NCBI GenBank assembly: GCA_964399635.1 | Contig: CAYNRU010000028.1 | Location: 62,001-126,000 of the forward strand | DNA: 64,000 nucleotides | Origin: UBA4615 sp964399635 | GTDB taxonomy: Bacteria; Pseudomonadota; Gammaproteobacteria; Burkholderiales; Burkholderiaceae_E | Direction: 5' to 3' | In this document: in pieces, positions 17,611-28,823 of the stretch | How the letters are laid out: every line of letters starts with the position of its first letter | Position numbering within the stretch: position 1 is the first letter of the stretch | Translations under genes and position numbers: made by a program | The notes under the pieces: model-generated | Database searches by the model: none | What the model was told of the DNA's origin: nothing | What the model saw: the letters and a program-made list of their open reading frames with translations, nothing else

Positions 17611-18489
17611 ATGATCAAAGGCAGCATCGTCGCCATCGTCACGCCGATGCACGAGGACGGCAGCCTCGACCTGGCCAGCTACAGGGCGCTGATCGACTGG
17701 CAGGTCGCAAGCGGCACCGCCGCCATCGTCGTCGTCGGCACCACGGGCGAGTCGCCGACCGTCGACGTCGAGGAGCACGCCACGCTGATCCGAGTCGCCG
17801 TCGAGCACGCGGCGGGCCGCGTGCCGGTGATCGCCGGCGCCGGGGGCAACGCCACCAGCGAGGCGATCGAACTCACGCGCCGGGCGGCCGAGGTCGGCGC
17901 TACCGCGACGCTCCAGGTCGTTCCCTACTACAACCGTCCGACGCAGGAGGGCCTGTACCGCCACTTCCGCGCGGTGGCCGAGGCGGTGGACCTGCCGGTG
18001 ATCCTCTACAACGTACCGGGACGCACGGTCGCCGATCTGGCCAACGACACCATCGTGCGTCTCGCGCAGGTGCCGGGCATCACGGGCCTGAAGGACGCGA
18101 CCGGCGACATGCCGCGGGCGAGCGAGCTGTTCGCGCGGGTGCCCGAGCACTTCGCCGTCTACAGCGGCAACGACGACTCCGCGCTGGCCCTCATCGCGCT
18201 CGGCGGTCATGGCGTGATCTCGGTCACCGCGAACGTCTCGCCGCGCGAGATGGCGCAGCTGTGCGCCGCGGCGCTGGCGGGTGACCTGCCCGCCGCCCGC
18301 GCGATCAACCGCAGGCTGCTGCCGCTGCACGCGAGGCTGTTCGTGGAGGCCAACCCGATCCCGGTCAAGTGGGCGCTGCAGCGCATGGGCCGCATGCAGG
18401 GCGGCATCCGGCTGCCGATGACGCCACTGGACCCGAAGTACCACGCCGTCCTCGAGACGGCGCTGCGCGAGTCGGGGGTGCTGGCATGA
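17611..18489 (+). CDS. dapA: 4-hydroxy-tetrahydrodipicolinate synthase
   Basis: First step of the lysine/diaminopimelate branch: condenses pyruvate with aspartate semialdehyde. 292 residues, the same length as in E. coli, with Schiff-base Lys161 (GLKDATGD), Tyr133 (ILYNVPGRT) and the GTTGES motif (43-48). The aspartokinase gene of the same pathway lies at 46720. The stop overlaps the bamC ATG (ATGA), the usual dapA-bamC coupling. Confidence 0.97.
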   Translation: MIKGSIVAIVTPMHEDGSLDLASYRALIDWQVASGTAAIVVVGTTGESPTVDVEEHATLIRVAVEHAAGRVPVIAGAGGNATSEAIELTRRAAEVGATATLQVVPYYNRPTQEGLYRHFRAVAEAVDLPVILYNVPGRTVADLANDTIVRLAQVPGITGLKDATGDMPRASELFARVPEHFAVYSGNDDSALALIALGGHGVISVTANVSPREMAQLCAAALAGDLPAARAINRRLLPLHARLFVEANPIPVKWALQRMGRMQGGIRLPMTPLDPKYHAVLETALRESGVLA

Positions 18490-19661
18490 AGACCGTGCGT
18501 TCGTCGCGCCTGTCGGCGTTCGCCGCGGTGCTCTGCGCCGTCGCCCTGGCGGGCTGCAACATCACGCAGACCATCAGCGACGCCACCCGCATCGACTACA
18601 AGTCCGCTACCAAGGGACCGGGGCTGGACATTCCGCCCGACCTGGTGACACCTCGCAACGACGATCGCTTCGCGGTGCCCGATCGCATCACCGGCACGAC
18701 GCTGTCGGCGTACAACCGCGATCGCGTCGCCGAGAAGCCGGCGCCGGGGGCGGTTGCCGGTGTGCTGCCGCAGCCGCAGGGCGTGCGGCTGGAGCGCCAG
18801 GGCGCGCAGCGCTGGCTGGTGATCGAGCAGTCTCCCGACAAGGTCTGGCCGGTGCTTCGCGACTTCTGGGCCGAGTCCGGCTTCGTGCTGCGCGTCGAGT
18901 CCCCCGAGACCGGCATCATGGAGACCGACTGGGCCGAGAACCGGGGCGTCTACGCCGACTCCTGGCTCCGCGGCCAGCTGAGCAAGGTGCTGGGCAGCCT
19001 GTACTCGACCGGCACCCGCGACAAGTTCCGCACGCGCCTCGAGTCCGACGGCAAGGTGACGGAGGTGTTCCTGACCCACCGCGGGCTCGGCGAGGAGCTC
19101 TCGGGGTCGCTCAGGGAGTCGACGGTGTGGGTCCCGCGGCCCTCCGATCCGGAGCTCGAGGCCGAGTTCCTGCGACGCATCATGGTCCGCCTCACGCCCG
19201 AGAAGCTTGCGAGCGTGGCGCCGGCCACGGCTGGCGCCAGCGCCCCGGCCTCGGGCGTCACCGTGCCGGCGGACGCGCAGGCGCGCGCGCGGCTGATGGA
19301 GGCCGACGGCAGGCCGTACGTGCAACTCCAGGACGGCTTCGACCGCTCCTGGCGGCAGGTGGGCCTGGTGCTCGATCGCAGCGGCTTCACCGTCGAGGAC
19401 CGCGATCGCTCCAAGGGCACCTTCTTTGTCCGCTACGTTGACCCGGCCCAGGAGGCGAAGACGCCGGGCCTCTTGGACAAAGTGTTCAGCTCGGGCCCCA
19501 AGAAGGACCTTAGCGGCAAGCGCTATCGAATCACCGTGTCCGACGATGCGGGTGGCTCGCGTGTGGGCGTGCTCGGCGATGACGGCTCGCCGCCGGCCAC
19601 CGATGCCGACCGCCGCGTGGCCACACAGATTGCTACCGTGCTGCGCGACCAGCTCCGCTGA
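18486..19661 (+). CDS. bamC: Outer-membrane assembly lipoprotein BamC
   Basis: Lipoprotein subunit of the Bam complex that inserts beta-barrels into the outer membrane. 391 residues: signal peptide with lipobox LAGC (Cys about 22), an extended N-terminal stretch (GPGLDIPPDLVTP) that contacts BamD in the family, and two helix-grip domains (about 100-240 and 270-390). The ATG at 18486 overlaps the dapA stop. Typical synteny, nothing truncated. Confidence 0.94.
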   Translation: MKTVRSSRLSAFAAVLCAVALAGCNITQTISDATRIDYKSATKGPGLDIPPDLVTPRNDDRFAVPDRITGTTLSAYNRDRVAEKPAPGAVAGVLPQPQGVRLERQGAQRWLVIEQSPDKVWPVLRDFWAESGFVLRVESPETGIMETDWAENRGVYADSWLRGQLSKVLGSLYSTGTRDKFRTRLESDGKVTEVFLTHRGLGEELSGSLRESTVWVPRPSDPELEAEFLRRIMVRLTPEKLASVAPATAGASAPASGVTVPADAQARARLMEADGRPYVQLQDGFDRSWRQVGLVLDRSGFTVEDRDRSKGTFFVRYVDPAQEAKTPGLLDKVFSSGPKKDLSGKRYRITVSDDAGGSRVGVLGDDGSPPATDADRRVATQIATVLRDQLR

Positions 19662-19674
19662 AGGCGGGCCGGCA

Positions 19675-20460
19675 TTGCGGTTCGCGAGCCTGGGCAGCGG
19701 CAGCGAGGGCAACGCGCTGCTGGTCGAGGCCGGCGGCGCGCTGCCGGGAGGTATCGCGTTCCGCGTGCTGGTCGACTGCGGCTTCGGCCTGCGCGAAGCC
19801 GAGCGCCGCCTCGCTCGGCTCGGCTGCCCGGCGGCGTCCATCGCGGGCATCCTGGTCACGCACGAGCACGGTGATCACGTCGGCGGCGTGTTCCGGCTGG
19901 CGCGGGCCCACCGCATCCCGGTCTACCTGACGCACGGCACGCTACGCGCCACGCCCCAGGCGGCGGGCTGCGAGGACCTCGTCAACGTCGTCGACTCGCA
20001 TCGGCCCTTCGAGCTTGCGGGGCTGCGGGTGGAGCCCTTCCCGGTACCCCACGACGCCCGCGAGCCGGTGCAGTACGTGCTGGACGACGGCGCGGCCCGG
20101 CTGGGCGTGCTGACCGACATCGGGCACCCGACCGCGTACCTGCCGCAGGCATTGTCGCGGCTGACCGCACTGGTGCTGGAGACCAACCACGACGCGGCGC
20201 TGCTCGCCGGCAGCGCCTATCCGCCCGCGCTCAAGCGCCGGATCGCGGGGCGCTACGGGCACCTCGAGAACGCCGATTCAGCGCGCATCCTCGCCGCGCT
20301 CGACCGCAGCCGCCTGCGCCGGGTGGTGGCGGCCCACCTCAGCCGGCAGAACAACCGGGCCGAACTGGCGCGCGCCGCGCTCGCAGGCGTGCTCGGCTGG
20401 GCGCCGGAGGCGATCGGGGTGGCCGACCAGGACGACGGGCTCGGCTGGGTCGAGGGCTGA
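19675..20460 (+). CDS. MBL-fold metallohydrolase (YycJ-like)
   Basis: 261 residues of metallo-beta-lactamase fold. N-terminal RFASLGSGSEGNALLVEAG, the metal-binding VTHEHGDHVGGV (about 62), VPHDAREPVQYV (about 125), DIGHPT (about 145) and a late AAHLSRQNN His make this the YycJ/WalJ-type hydrolase, probably a nuclease-like enzyme. I take the TTG at 19675, 13 bases after bamC, because homology starts immediately there and no ATG or GTG fits. Probably part of the dapA-bamC transcript. Confidence 0.88.
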   Translation: MRFASLGSGSEGNALLVEAGGALPGGIAFRVLVDCGFGLREAERRLARLGCPAASIAGILVTHEHGDHVGGVFRLARAHRIPVYLTHGTLRATPQAAGCEDLVNVVDSHRPFELAGLRVEPFPVPHDAREPVQYVLDDGAARLGVLTDIGHPTAYLPQALSRLTALVLETNHDAALLAGSAYPPALKRRIAGRYGHLENADSARILAALDRSRLRRVVAAHLSRQNNRAELARAALAGVLGWAPEAIGVADQDDGLGWVEG

Positions 20461-20567
20461 TTCCGACCGCGAGTCGTCCGCGAGCCGGCCGGGCCCGGCG
20501 TCCGGGCGCCGGGGCGCTCGACAACGGTCCGGGGGGCGGACCGGCGTGTGACGCCCGGGCCGGCCAC

Positions 20568-20592
20568 AAAAAAAGCCGGCTCTTGCCGGCTT
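20568..20592 (-). terminator. Rho-independent terminator of the Ala-rich lipoprotein gene
   Basis: An 8-bp stem AAGCCGGC / GCCGGCTT with a four-base loop, followed on the minus strand by a run of seven T. It lies ~50 bases past the lipoprotein stop. Confidence 0.85.
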
Positions 20593-20641
20593 TCCTGGCG
20601 GTGCCGGCGGACGCCGGCACCGAACTCGCCGACCCCGGGGG

Positions 20642-21052
20642 TCAGGGCTTCTTGGTCGCGTCCTTCGCGGCTTCGACGGCCTTGGCCGCGGCGTCCTTGG
20701 CGGCATCGGCCGCGCTGGACGCAGCGCTGCTGGCGGCATTGGCGGCATTGCTCGCAGCCGTGCTTGCGGCCTCGGTCGCCTTGGTGGCGGCGTCCTTGGC
20801 GGCATCGCCGGCGGCGGCGGCGGCGGTGCCCGCGGCCGTGCCCGCGGCGCTCGCGGCGGCGCCTGCGGCGCCTGCGGCTTCCTTGGCGGCTTCGACGGCC
20901 TTGCCTGCGGCTTCCTTGGCGGCTTCGACTGGCGCCGGCGCGGGGGCGGGGGCGGCGACCGGGGCCACCGGCTTGGGCGCCTCTTCCCTCTTGCCGCAGG
21001 CGGCGAGCGAGACAGCGAGGAGGGAAGCGAGGAGCAGCGACTTCTTGATCAT
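20642..21052 (-). CDS. Alanine-rich repeat lipoprotein
   Basis: 136 residues. A signal peptide (MIKKSLLLASLLAVSLAAC) ends in a lipobox with Cys19. After a short Pro/Ala linker (27-41) come about 90 residues of imperfect 11-residue amphipathic repeats of the AAKEAAGKAVEA / DAAKDAATKATEA type, more than half Ala with regularly spaced Lys and Glu/Asp. This predicts long helices, as in LEA-like or phasin-like proteins. It may be a periplasmic spacer or stress protein; function unknown. It has its own terminator. Confidence 0.85.
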   Translation of the reverse strand: MIKKSLLLASLLAVSLAACGKREEAPKPVAPVAAPAPAPAPVEAAKEAAGKAVEAAKEAAGAAGAAASAAGTAAGTAAAAAGDAAKDAATKATEAASTAASNAANAASSAASSAADAAKDAAAKAVEAAKDATKKP

Positions 21053-21292
21053 GTAGAGCGTCCTTGGGAGGGGCGGGGCGGGGGGTCTGCCGACGCGGTG
21101 TCCGCAGACCTGGGTTCCGTAGGCGCAGCGTGCGCCGATGGGCGCACAGGGCAGCCGTACATTCTACCAACAGCCTTGAGTCGGTGCATGGCGGGCACCT
21201 GCCCGGTGCGCCGGCCCGGCGAAGCGCAATCGACGTCCGCGCGGCTCCCGTCATCGGCGCCGGACTGGCGGCGCAGCGCGCCTGCGGGCCGC

Positions 21293-21775
21293 TCAGAGGC
21301 CGAGCGTGGTCACCGCCAGGATCGGTGCGCTCTCGTCCCAGAGGGCGTCCCAGCGGGCGACGGCTGGCTCGACCTCGGCAGGCAGGGCCAGCGACAGGCG
21401 TCCGCGGAAGAAATCGTGGTGGGCCCGCCGCAGGAGGTGGCGCCGGTCGCCGATCACCAGGCCCTCGCCGCCGAACAGCGAGGCCGGGATCAGCCGGCAG
21501 AGGATCGCGCCCGGATGCCGCCTGCGGGATGCATGGAACCGTGCCGCCCGTCGCTCGAGCCAGTCGGCGTCGGCCACCAGCACCCGCAAGCGGGCCTGCG
21601 GGTCAGCCTGCAGGAAGGCCTCGAGCGCCGCGTTGCCCTCGGCGGTGTCGAGCGGCCAGTCGCTGAAGTCGCGGTCCGACAGCATCAGCTCGCGCCGCGT
21701 GGCGGTGATCGCGGCAAGCACCGCTTCGTTGAACTCGCCGCGGCTGCGGAACAGGATCGACCCTTCGGGCTGCAT
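21293..21775 (-). CDS. Conserved protein of unknown function, possible degenerate phospholipase-D fold
   Basis: 160 residues, no signal or membrane segment. An N-terminal strand-helix with FRSRGEFNEAVLAAI, then SDRDFSDWPL, a central LRVLVADADWLERRAARF and a C-terminal GLVIGDRRHLLRRAHHDFFRG recall the alternating strand/helix layout of a single PLD-like lobe, but without HKD catalytic motifs. It lies three bases after the RoxA-like gene and is very likely co-transcribed with it. I do not assign an activity. Confidence 0.75.
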   Translation of the reverse strand: MQPEGSILFRSRGEFNEAVLAAITATRRELMLSDRDFSDWPLDTAEGNAALEAFLQADPQARLRVLVADADWLERRAARFHASRRRHPGAILCRLIPASLFGGEGLVIGDRRHLLRRAHHDFFRGRLSLALPAEVEPAVARWDALWDESAPILAVTTLGL

Positions 21776-21778
21776 GCG

Positions 21779-22939
21779 TCACTCCGTCGCGCCTGCGGCC
21801 CTGGGAATCGCCCCCGCGTGCAGCCAGCCGGCCTCGTACCAGCTGTGCAGGATAGCGGCGAGCGGCGCGCTCGCGAATGCTCGCAGGCACTCGGCGGCCG
21901 TCAGCGCCCGCCGATCGGCGAGCGCGCGCAGCCATCGGCGGGCGGTGGCCGGCGCATCCAATGCCTCGCCGTTGACGAACACCACCGTGCCGCGCCAGGC
22001 CATCCGGGTGCGGCGGTCGAGCCGCAGGCCGCCGCGCCCCGCGAGCGCCCCGAAGCGCGCCGCAGTCATGCGTGGTGCGGGCGGGTCGAACCACACGGTG
22101 GGCTTGGGCTCGGTGAGGTAGCAGCCCACGAAGCGCTCGACCTCGGCGGCCGACGCACGCCAATCGGTCGCCCAGGCGCGCAGCGTGCCTGCCAGATCGT
22201 CCGGGAGCCCGCCGGGGTGACGGGTCGGCGCGCGCGCGCGGTCGCCAAAGCGCGGATCGCGCCCGCCCGGCGCATCCCCCGCGGCGGCCAGGAAGGCCGA
22301 CAGGAACTCCAGGCGCGAGGGCGCCCTGAACCCGATCGAGAAGGTCATGCACTCGCCGACCGCGGTGCCGTCGTGGCCCCAGCCCGGTGGCAGGTAGAGC
22401 ATGTCGCCCGGCTCGAGCACCCATTCGGCGGTCGGCTCGAAATCCGCGAGCAGCTTGAGCGGCGCGCCCTCGACGAGCGTGGCGTCGCCGGGCGGGGCGA
22501 CCCGCCAGCGGCGCGTGCCGCGCGCCTGCAGCAGGAACACATCGTAGGCGTCGACGTGCGGGCCCACGCCGCCGCCGTCAGTCGCGAAGCTGACCATCAG
22601 GTCGTCGAGCCGCGCGTCGGGCACGAAACGGAAGCGCTGCATCAGTGCGTGCATCGCATCGTCGTGGAGGTCCACGCCCTGGACCAGCAGCGTCCAGCCC
22701 GGCCGACGCCGGGCGGGCAGCCGCGCAAGCGGGCCGCGGCGCATCGCCCACCGGCCCTCGAAGGCGGTGACGAGCCGGGACTCGACCTCGTCGCTCGCCG
22801 CCAGTTCGAACAGCCGTGCCGGCTCGATCGGCGACGCGAAGCCCGGGATCGCGCCGCGCACGACCAGGGGCTCGCGCTGCCAGTGACGGCGCATGAACTG
22901 TTCTACACTCAGCGCGCCGATCGTGGAAAGGACGTTCAT
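21779..22939 (-). CDS. roxA: Cupin-4 ribosomal oxygenase (RoxA/YcfD-like)
   Basis: 2-oxoglutarate/Fe(II) oxygenase of the JmjC-like cupin family; E. coli RoxA hydroxylates an arginine of ribosomal protein L16. 386 residues. The Fe ligands are seen in GGGVGPHVDAYDVFLLQ (HxD, about 120) and the later His in PPGWGHDGTA (about 178); WRVAPPGD and SIGFRAPS are also conserved. The ATG at 22939 matches the family N-terminus. It faces the FKBP gene with a gap of only 13 bases, so both promoters must lie inside coding DNA or one start is further in (ATG at 22894 is an alternative). Confidence 0.92.
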   Translation of the reverse strand: MNVLSTIGALSVEQFMRRHWQREPLVVRGAIPGFASPIEPARLFELAASDEVESRLVTAFEGRWAMRRGPLARLPARRRPGWTLLVQGVDLHDDAMHALMQRFRFVPDARLDDLMVSFATDGGGVGPHVDAYDVFLLQARGTRRWRVAPPGDATLVEGAPLKLLADFEPTAEWVLEPGDMLYLPPGWGHDGTAVGECMTFSIGFRAPSRLEFLSAFLAAAGDAPGGRDPRFGDRARAPTRHPGGLPDDLAGTLRAWATDWRASAAEVERFVGCYLTEPKPTVWFDPPAPRMTAARFGALAGRGGLRLDRRTRMAWRGTVVFVNGEALDAPATARRWLRALADRRALTAAECLRAFASAPLAAILHSWYEAGWLHAGAIPRAAGATE

Positions 22940-22952
22940 CGAGGTGGGTGGC

Positions 22953-23420
22953 ATGCAGATCGAACACAACATGTGGGTGACCGTCCGGTACCGCCTGCAT
23001 GACTCGCAGGGCGAGGCGCTGGAGGAGGGCGAACGGGAGTGGACCTACCTTCACGGCGGCTACGGCGCCGTGTTCCCGAAGATCGAGGTCGCGCTGGCCG
23101 GGCGCTCGGTGGGCTACACGACCTCGCTGTATCTCGAGCCCGAGGACACCTTCGGGGACTATGACGCCGACCTGCTCAAGGTGGTGCCGCGCGACCTGTT
23201 CCCGCCGACCCTCGAGCCCGGCATGACCTTCGATGCCGTGCCCGGCGAGGCGCCCGACGGCGAACTCTACACCGTGACCGAATTCACCGACGAGGCGGTC
23301 GTGCTCGACGGCAACCACCCGCTTGCGGGCATGGCGCTGCGCTTCGACCTGGAGGTCGACGACCTGCGCGAGGCGACCGACGAGGAAGTCGAGGAAGAGC
23401 GGCGGCGCGCGCAGGCCTGA
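22953..23420 (+). CDS. FKBP-type peptidyl-prolyl isomerase (SlyD-like)
   Basis: 155 residues, cytoplasmic. FKBP core with the inserted IF chaperone domain typical of SlyD: WTYLHGGYGAVFPKIEVAL (about 36-54) and EPEDTFGDYD (about 68). Unlike E. coli SlyD it lacks a metal-binding His/Cys-rich tail and ends in a Glu/Arg-rich helix. Proline isomerase and folding-helper roles are inferred from the family. Divergent from the RoxA-like gene. Confidence 0.9.
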   Translation: MQIEHNMWVTVRYRLHDSQGEALEEGEREWTYLHGGYGAVFPKIEVALAGRSVGYTTSLYLEPEDTFGDYDADLLKVVPRDLFPPTLEPGMTFDAVPGEAPDGELYTVTEFTDEAVVLDGNHPLAGMALRFDLEVDDLREATDEEVEEERRRAQA

Positions 23421-23443
23421 GCCTCGCGGCTGCGGCGCGCGCG

Positions 23444-24436
23444 TCAGCGCGGGGAGGCCCTGAGCTCGCGCGTGCCGACGACGAACCGGTCGGGATCGGC
23501 GGGGTCGTACCCGATCCGCACCCATGATGCGGTGAACGGGAACCCGAAGCATTCCACGCGCGTGAAGTTCTCGGCGACGCGCCCATCGCGCCCGTGCAGC
23601 GGGCGATCGACCCGGAAGCGGTGCGTGTCGCCGTGCAGGAACAGCACCGGTCCGGGGAAGGCGCCGGCAAGGTCCTGCAGCCACCCGATGAACGCCCGGA
23701 AGCCTTCCTTGCGGGTGCTGCCGAACCCCGGATCGGCGTGCACGGCGAGCACCAGCGCGTCGGCGCGCTCGCGCAGCGCCCGCGCGAGCCAGGCATCCAG
23801 CCAGGCGCGGTTGAGCGCCTGGCGTGTCTCGAACTCCTCCTCGCTGCCCGGGTATTCGCCCAGGCCGTTGTTGCTGCCGACCACGTGCAGCGCGGCGAAG
23901 TGGACCGCGCCGATCCGCCAGCGGACATTCTCCGGCGCCTGCGGCTGGCGCTCGATGCCGAGCGCCGCACGTGCCGCGCGCGGCGCGCGCCCGAGCGGCT
24001 CAGGCGTCGACCAGAAGCGCCTGCGCAGCGCGGCCAGGCGTTCGCGCGGATCGTACCCGCCGGCCCGCCAGCCGTGGCAGTCCGTCCACTCGTTGTCACC
24101 GGCCAGCAGCAGCAGCGGGTGCGCGCTGCGATCGAGCAGCGCGTGGCGCCGAGCGTACAGCGCGTCGCTGCAGGGCTCGGTGCTGCCCTTGATGTCACCG
24201 ACGTGCAGCACGAAGTCGAGCGGCTCCTCGTCGATCCGCGCAAGCAGCGCCGCGAGGTCGTCTTCGCCCGCCTGGCTGTAGGGCAGGTCGCCGATCAGCG
24301 CGAACGCGAACGGCGCGGTGGCCGGTGACGTGCGGGCCCGGGCGCCGTCCGCGGTGGCGAGGGCGCCCGCCGCCGCGATACCGGCGCCCGCGCGCAGCAG
24401 CGCGCGGCGGCGCCCGGTTGCGCGCACAGGCGTCAT
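23444..24436 (-). CDS. Exported metallophosphoesterase (Tat-type signal)
   Basis: 330 residues. The N-terminus has twin arginines (GRRRALLRAG) before a hydrophobic AGIAAAGALA segment, consistent with Tat export. The calcineurin-like core shows GDLPYSQ (about 48), HVGDIKG (about 77), LAGDNEWTD (about 110), AVHADPG and LHGDTHRF, the full set of metal-ligand motifs. Substrate unknown. The ATG at 24436 is chosen because it gives the signal peptide. It lies 37 bases downstream of mutS on the same strand. Confidence 0.85.
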   Translation of the reverse strand: MTPVRATGRRRALLRAGAGIAAAGALATADGARARTSPATAPFAFALIGDLPYSQAGEDDLAALLARIDEEPLDFVLHVGDIKGSTEPCSDALYARRHALLDRSAHPLLLLAGDNEWTDCHGWRAGGYDPRERLAALRRRFWSTPEPLGRAPRAARAALGIERQPQAPENVRWRIGAVHFAALHVVGSNNGLGEYPGSEEEFETRQALNRAWLDAWLARALRERADALVLAVHADPGFGSTRKEGFRAFIGWLQDLAGAFPGPVLFLHGDTHRFRVDRPLHGRDGRVAENFTRVECFGFPFTASWVRIGYDPADPDRFVVGTRELRASPR

Positions 24437-24473
24437 GCGGCGGCTCGGCCGCGGGCCATCGGGCGGGAGCGCC

Positions 24474-27299
<2,826 letters not shown>

Positions 27300-27500
27300 G
27301 CCTGTCGCCCGTGTCCTGGTTGATGCGCCGTCGGCGCATCGGGTCATTCGTACCGGCGGCGCCACCGAGGCGCGGCGCGGCGCAGCGCAGCGCGTGCCAG
27401 GGCCCGCTCGTGGCCCTGAGGCCTTCGATGCCCGGTGCCGAGTGCTCGGTCCGGCCCGCCCTGCGAGCGGCTCGGCCCGTCTCGCCGCCCCGTCGAGCGC

Positions 27501-27701
27501 CTCGGCCAGCCGGAGATCTTACCGAGTCTGCGCTGCGGCATTGTCGCGACGCCCCGCGGTGACGCGTATCGTGCTGTCCAAGGGGGCGCCCCGAGCGGGG
27601 GGCGGCGCATCCGCGGCGAGCCGCTGCGGCCGTGCCGCTACCTGGACTTCGGCTCGCTGGTGTCGCGCCACGCGCGGCACCGAGCTGCGGGTGAAGCGGC
27701 A
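27501..27701 (+). pseudogene. Probable remnant of a type II NADH dehydrogenase gene
   Basis: The stretch between mutS and the pdxA-like gene (27300-27768) has no convincing gene. In one plus-strand frame it encodes GQPEILPSLRCGIVATPRGD and then RIRGEPLRPCRYLDFGSLVS. These resemble the PEIFAIGDCA and RRGEPLRPFRYRDFGSLVSLG regions of NDH-2 flavoproteins, about 40 residues apart as expected, but with the Gly/Asp of the GDC motif lost, no start codon context and unrelated sequence on both sides. I infer a decayed fragment; chance similarity is possible. Confidence 0.42.
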
Positions 27702-27768
27702 CTGAGACGGCTGGCCCGCCACCCGCGCCCGTGCGCCTCGAGTGCGCGCGGGCGGGCCGGACGCGGGC

Positions 27769-28779
27769 TCAGACGCCGCGTCGCGCGCTCGCCATCCGGC
27801 AGGCCAGCGCGAATGCGTTGGCCATCGCGCCGGTGTTGGCGATGCCCCGGCCCGCGATGTCGTACGCGGTGCCGTGGGCTGGCGTCGCGATCGGCATCGG
27901 CAGCCCGCCTGGCACCGTGACGCCCCGCTCGAAGCCCATGAGCTTCATCGCGATCTGGCCCTGGTCGTGGTACATGGTCAGCACGCCGTCATAGCCGCTG
28001 CCGTCCTTGCGGATCGCGCGCACGAACGCGGTGTCGGCCGGGAACGGTCCGTCGGCCGCGAAGCCGCGCGAGCGCGCGAGCTCCACGCCGGGGCCGATCA
28101 CGTCGATCTCCTCGCGTCCGAAGGCGCCGTTGTCGCCGTTGTGCGGGTTGAGCCCGCACACCGCCACCCGCGGCTCGGCCTTGCCTGCCGCGCGCAGGCC
28201 CGACATCAGCAGCTGCACGCCCTGTGCGACCCTCTCGACGGTGATCAGCGCGCTCACGTCCTTGAGCGGCACGTGGGAGGTCACGCGCGAGGTCCACAGG
28301 TCCTCGAGCACGTTGAACTCGACGCAGGGTCCGTGGAAGTCGAGCACCTCGCAGAAGAAGTGCAGCTCGTCGGGATGGGCCATGCCGCCGGCACGCAGTG
28401 CGGCCTTGTTGAGCGGCGCGAAGCAGATGGCGTCGGCCGCGCCGCCGCGACACAGCTCGAGCGCGGTGCGCAGGCCCTCGAGCATGTAGCGGCCGTTGCG
28501 CGCGCCGGCTACGCCGCGCTCGAAGCCGCCCTCGGCCGCGCCCGGCCAGTCGACCAGCATCGGCACGTCGAGGTCGCGGCCGCGGGCGGTGGCGGCGTCG
28601 CCGACCGTGAACGCGAAGGGGCGGCCGGTGACCGATACCGCGTCCTCGAGCACCGGACGGCCGGTGATCACCAGCAGGTTGGCGCGGGCGGCGGTGTCGG
28701 GCTGCCCGAGGAGCCGGGCGCTCAGCTCGGGGCCGATGCCGGCCGGGTCGCCGGTGAACAGCGCGATCGTGGGTTTCAT
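27769..28779 (-). CDS. PdxA-family dehydrogenase (PdxA2-like)
   Basis: 336 residues of the 4-hydroxythreonine-4-phosphate dehydrogenase fold. Metal-site motifs are present: VTSHVPLKDV (about 165), GLNPHNGDNGAFG (about 210) and MYHDQGQIAMKL (about 270). The form NPHNGDNG, rather than NPHAGEGG, and a neighbourhood of GntR, amidohydrolase and 3-hydroxyisobutyrate dehydrogenase-like genes suggest a catabolic paralogue (PdxA2 type, for example acting on a phosphorylated four-carbon acid) rather than vitamin B6 synthesis. The substrate is inference. Confidence 0.85.
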   Translation of the reverse strand: MKPTIALFTGDPAGIGPELSARLLGQPDTAARANLLVITGRPVLEDAVSVTGRPFAFTVGDAATARGRDLDVPMLVDWPGAAEGGFERGVAGARNGRYMLEGLRTALELCRGGAADAICFAPLNKAALRAGGMAHPDELHFFCEVLDFHGPCVEFNVLEDLWTSRVTSHVPLKDVSALITVERVAQGVQLLMSGLRAAGKAEPRVAVCGLNPHNGDNGAFGREEIDVIGPGVELARSRGFAADGPFPADTAFVRAIRKDGSGYDGVLTMYHDQGQIAMKLMGFERGVTVPGGLPMPIATPAHGTAYDIAGRGIANTGAMANAFALACRMASARRGV

Positions 28780-28823
28780 GGGAGGGGCTCCGGGTGGTCG
28801 GGTCGGTCGGGGCGGGCCAGGCG

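Noticed and set aside
14064..17642. Very long minus-strand frame running past the c-di-GMP gene start
   Set aside because: The extra ~245 codons lie opposite the methyltransferase gene, have no membrane or domain pattern and precede a good GTG start at 16907.
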